Shown one piece after another: positions 30,275 to 32,444 of a DNA stretch of 32,444 nucleotides (position 1 is its first letter; the number at the start of each line of letters is the position of its first letter). The notes under the pieces were generated by a model. That model did no database searches and was not told the DNA's origin. It worked only from the letters and a program-made list of their open reading frames with translations. Position numbers and translations under genes: made by a program. Origin of the DNA: Lachnospiraceae bacterium (GTDB lineage Bacteria > Bacillota > Clostridia > Lachnospirales > Lachnospiraceae). Where the stretch lies: assembly GCA_017523785.1 (NCBI GenBank), contig JAFWVX010000014.1, forward strand, positions 1 to 32,444. The letters are read 5' to 3'.

Positions 30275-32444
30275 CTAACTCAATATTAGTTTTCCATTCG
30301 CATCAACTCTGAAGCCTTCAGGAGTCGTTCCATTTCGCAACATTTTTCCATCAGGCTCAAAATAATAGAAGTCTCCATCTATAATTTTATAACCTACAAC
30401 CATCTTACCTTGATTTTCATTTGGCTCAGCTTCAAAATAATAATAGTCACCCTTATCGTCTTTTACAATGCCAGTGACCATTTTACCAGCATCGTCAAAA
30501 TAATACACATCCACTGTAGTAGATCCATTTGCAAGTTTAACTACATCCTCAATCCACAAACCTACTATCTTAACATTTGGAGACATAAGCATTAGTCCAT
30601 ATGTTCCATCTTGATTCTTAATCCACTGCTTAGCACCTGTATTCACGTAACGATAGTAGTCTTTATTCTTAACAAACTTTGCTCTTGAAATTATGCTTGT
30701 CAAATCACCAAGTGGTCCAACCTTAACATCGCTACTTCTTCCTCCTCCGCCGCCGCCACTGCTACCACCGCTGCTGCTTCCTCCTCCACCAGTCCAACTT
30801 GGAACATAGTTCTGTGTCCAAATTGCTTTTAATGTCACATCGCGAACCATTCTAAAATTACTGCTAACAACAGCTCCATTTTCATCCACCCAATTAGAAA
30901 ATGTATATCCAGCTTTTGAAAATTCATTGACTGGAACACTTGCTTCATCATAAAAAGTATATGGTATATCCGCCATCGTTCCATTTCCACCATTTGAATC
31001 AAATCTTAAATATACAGTGGTTCCTGCATAAGCTGAATCCATTTCCCAATTTGCGTAAAATGTTTTATCACCAACTAATGAACTAGCGGGTATATTTGCG
31101 ACTGAACTACCAGCAAAACTATCGTTGTCATACCAACCCCTAAAATTAAAATACTCTTTTACTATATTACTGTAATCAGGAAGGGTAATATAATCAGTAT
31201 ATGCTCTGCTTCTTATTGGAGTGTAGCCACCAACGTATGTTCCACCATTTTCAACATATGTAATAGAATAACGGTTTACTTCCCACTTAGCATAGATATT
31301 TGAATCAGTTGTAATTGATGCAGGTATAGTAGTGATTGCATTTCCAGTAAATGATGGGTTGTCATACCAACCTTTAAAAGTCCATCCTATTTTTTCAACC
31401 TTATCACTTGGTGGTAAATCTACAGTTGTATTGTAGTCATGCACAGTTTGTGCAACATATCCACCTACGAACGAGCCACCATCAAGATCATATGTTATAT
31501 TATATTGTTCACCATCCCATTTAGCAAATACGTAATATTCACCATCATAAGAACCTGCAAGAGTTGTTATAGGGCTTCCAGTAAAATTATTGTTGTCATA
31601 CCAACCCTCAAAGTCATAAAATTCTTTTGTGATTTGTGTTGAAGTTGGTAATGTTATGGATTGAGTATATAATCTATCGTCAACTTTTGTATAACTATTA
31701 TCTATTGTCCCACCATTAAGATACCAGTTTACTTTATACGTATTTTCTCCCCACTCGGCATATACAGTAACTGCACTTGCAGTGTTTGCTGCTATAGAAG
31801 ATATTTCTTCTCCTGAAGCAGAATCCTTATGCCATTTTTTAAATGTATATCCAGTTTTCGTTGGTGTTGGCAAATTATATGAGTCAGTATATTTTCTACT
31901 TGTTGGATTTGAAACACCACCTGGCAATGTTCCGCCGTCTAGATTGAAACTTACATTATAAGATTTTTCATTCCATTTAGGATATAAATCTATGGTAGCA
32001 TTTGTATTATTAGATATACTTGTAATACTTGTTCCAGTTAAACCACTGTTATCATACCATCCTACAAATTCATATCCAGTTTTTGTTGGAGTTGGTAAAG
32101 TAAATGTCTGAGTATAATATCTTGTGTAAGGGTTTGCAACTGAGATGCTCTCTCCGGTTCCCATATGGAAATTTACTATGTTGTATTTCTCTTCCCACTT
32201 GGCATATATCGTGACACTGGTTTGCCCAGCTTGGATAGTCTCAGTATCAAAGTTCCATTCGTTTTCACAAGTACTCTCTTTGTACCACCCAGCAAAAGTG
32301 AAGTTAGCATCTGTTGGGTCTGCTGGTTTTATAACTTTATCTCCAGTGTTAACTACTTGACTATCTATTGGGCTTCCATGACCTTGTAAATTAAACGAAA
32401 CACTTGTTCCAACCATTTTTGCTTTTATATAATAAGTGACATTA
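30275..32444 (-). CDS. InlB/Flg_new-repeat surface protein with cell-wall-binding C-terminus (5' end outside window)
   Basis: The reading frame is open to the window edge (preceded in frame by N-V-T-Y-Y-I-K-A-K), so the first methionine seen, at 32416, is unlikely to be the true start. About seven InlB B-type/Flg_new beta-grasp repeats of 65-80 residues follow one another, each with a G-Y-x-F-x-G-W-Y core and ending Y-A-K-W or similar. A Gly/Ser linker (about 565-585 from that methionine) leads to a region with cell-wall/choline-binding-like repeats (GKMVTGIV, GDYYYFEAE, GDFYYFEPDGKML), and the chain ends PEGFRVDANGKL. The tail layout copies that of the C1 protease. It is probably an adhesin or structural surface protein. 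Confidence 0.85.
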   Translation of the reverse strand, partial: NVTYYIKAKMVGTSVSFNLQGHGSPIDSQVVNTGDKVIKPADPTDANFTFAGWYKESTCENEWNFDTETIQAGQTSVTIYAKWEEKYNIVNFHMGTGESISVANPYTRYYTQTFTLPTPTKTGYEFVGWYDNSGLTGTSITSISNNTNATIDLYPKWNEKSYNVSFNLDGGTLPGGVSNPTSRKYTDSYNLPTPTKTGYTFKKWHKDSASGEEISSIAANTASAVTVYAEWGENTYKVNWYLNGGTIDNSYTKVDDRLYTQSITLPTSTQITKEFYDFEGWYDNNNFTGSPITTLAGSYDGEYYVFAKWDGEQYNITYDLDGGSFVGGYVAQTVHDYNTTVDLPPSDKVEKIGWTFKGWYDNPSFTGNAITTIPASITTDSNIYAKWEVNRYSITYVENGGTYVGGYTPIRSRAYTDYITLPDYSNIVKEYFNFRGWYDNDSFAGSSVANIPASSLVGDKTFYANWEMDSAYAGTTVYLRFDSNGGNGTMADIPYTFYDEASVPVNEFSKAGYTFSNWVDENGAVVSSNFRMVRDVTLKAIWTQNYVPSWTGGGGSSSGGSSGGGGGGRSSDVKVGPLGDLTSIISRAKFVKNKDYYRYVNTGAKQWIKNQDGTYGLMLMSPNVKIVGLWIEDVVKLANGSTTVDVYYFDDAGKMVTGIVKDDKGDYYYFEAEPNENQGKMVVGYKIIDGDFYYFEPDGKMLRNGTTPEGFRVDANGKLILS

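Overview
The window reads as chromosomal DNA of a low-GC, Gram-positive anaerobe of the class Clostridia. The signs are strong AGGAGG ribosome sites, a CIRCE heat-shock operator, an iscS-iscU pair with a divergent Rrf2 regulator, repeat-based cell-wall-binding modules and InlB/Flg_new repeats. I do not recognise the species. Most genes lie on the minus strand; the exceptions are the Rrf2 gene, the MATE-trmB-tcdA operon and one small secreted protein.

Region 1 (1-12254, minus strand) is a long operon running right to left: mobA, then mrpE, mrpF, mrpG, an MbhD-like gene, an MbhE-MrpB fusion, mrpC, four NuoL/M/N-type antiporter subunits and a DUF1576 membrane protein, closed by a terminator. The gene order matches the sodium-translocating half of archaeal Mbh/Mrp complexes, but no hydrogenase, quinone or NADH module is present. 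A MOSC-domain gene follows, then an independent promoter and what looks like a Moco (molybdenum cofactor) riboswitch whose target gene lies beyond position 1. MobA, MOSC and the riboswitch give this end a molybdenum-cofactor theme.

Region 2 (12289-14473) is the Fe-S cluster assembly locus. iscS-iscU is divergent from an Rrf2/IscR-like regulator, and the two promoters share a palindromic -10 region.

Region 3 (14494-21280, minus) is an apparent surface operon: a papain-family (C1) protease with InlB-type repeats and cell-wall-binding repeats, a PstS-like lipoprotein, and a 903-residue exported protein of unknown function. Region 4 (21318-24088) is clpB with CIRCE control. It is interrupted by an in-frame TGA in place of an arginine-finger codon.

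Region 5 (24309-27443, plus) is a MATE exporter, trmB and tcdA. Region 6 (27455-29384, minus) has a small membrane protein, a PgeF/YfiH-type enzyme and a VapC toxin with an unusual antitoxin under a 21-bp palindromic operator. Region 7 holds a small secreted protein and the 3' end of a large InlB-repeat surface protein whose C-terminal design is like that of the C1 protease.

A family of short GTAGGGG...CCCG repeats runs through the window. It forms clusters between antiporter genes and in the MATE leader, with a decayed copy between iscS and iscU. Most strikingly, it lies in frame inside trmB at two places, adding about 50 residues to the tRNA methyltransferase.
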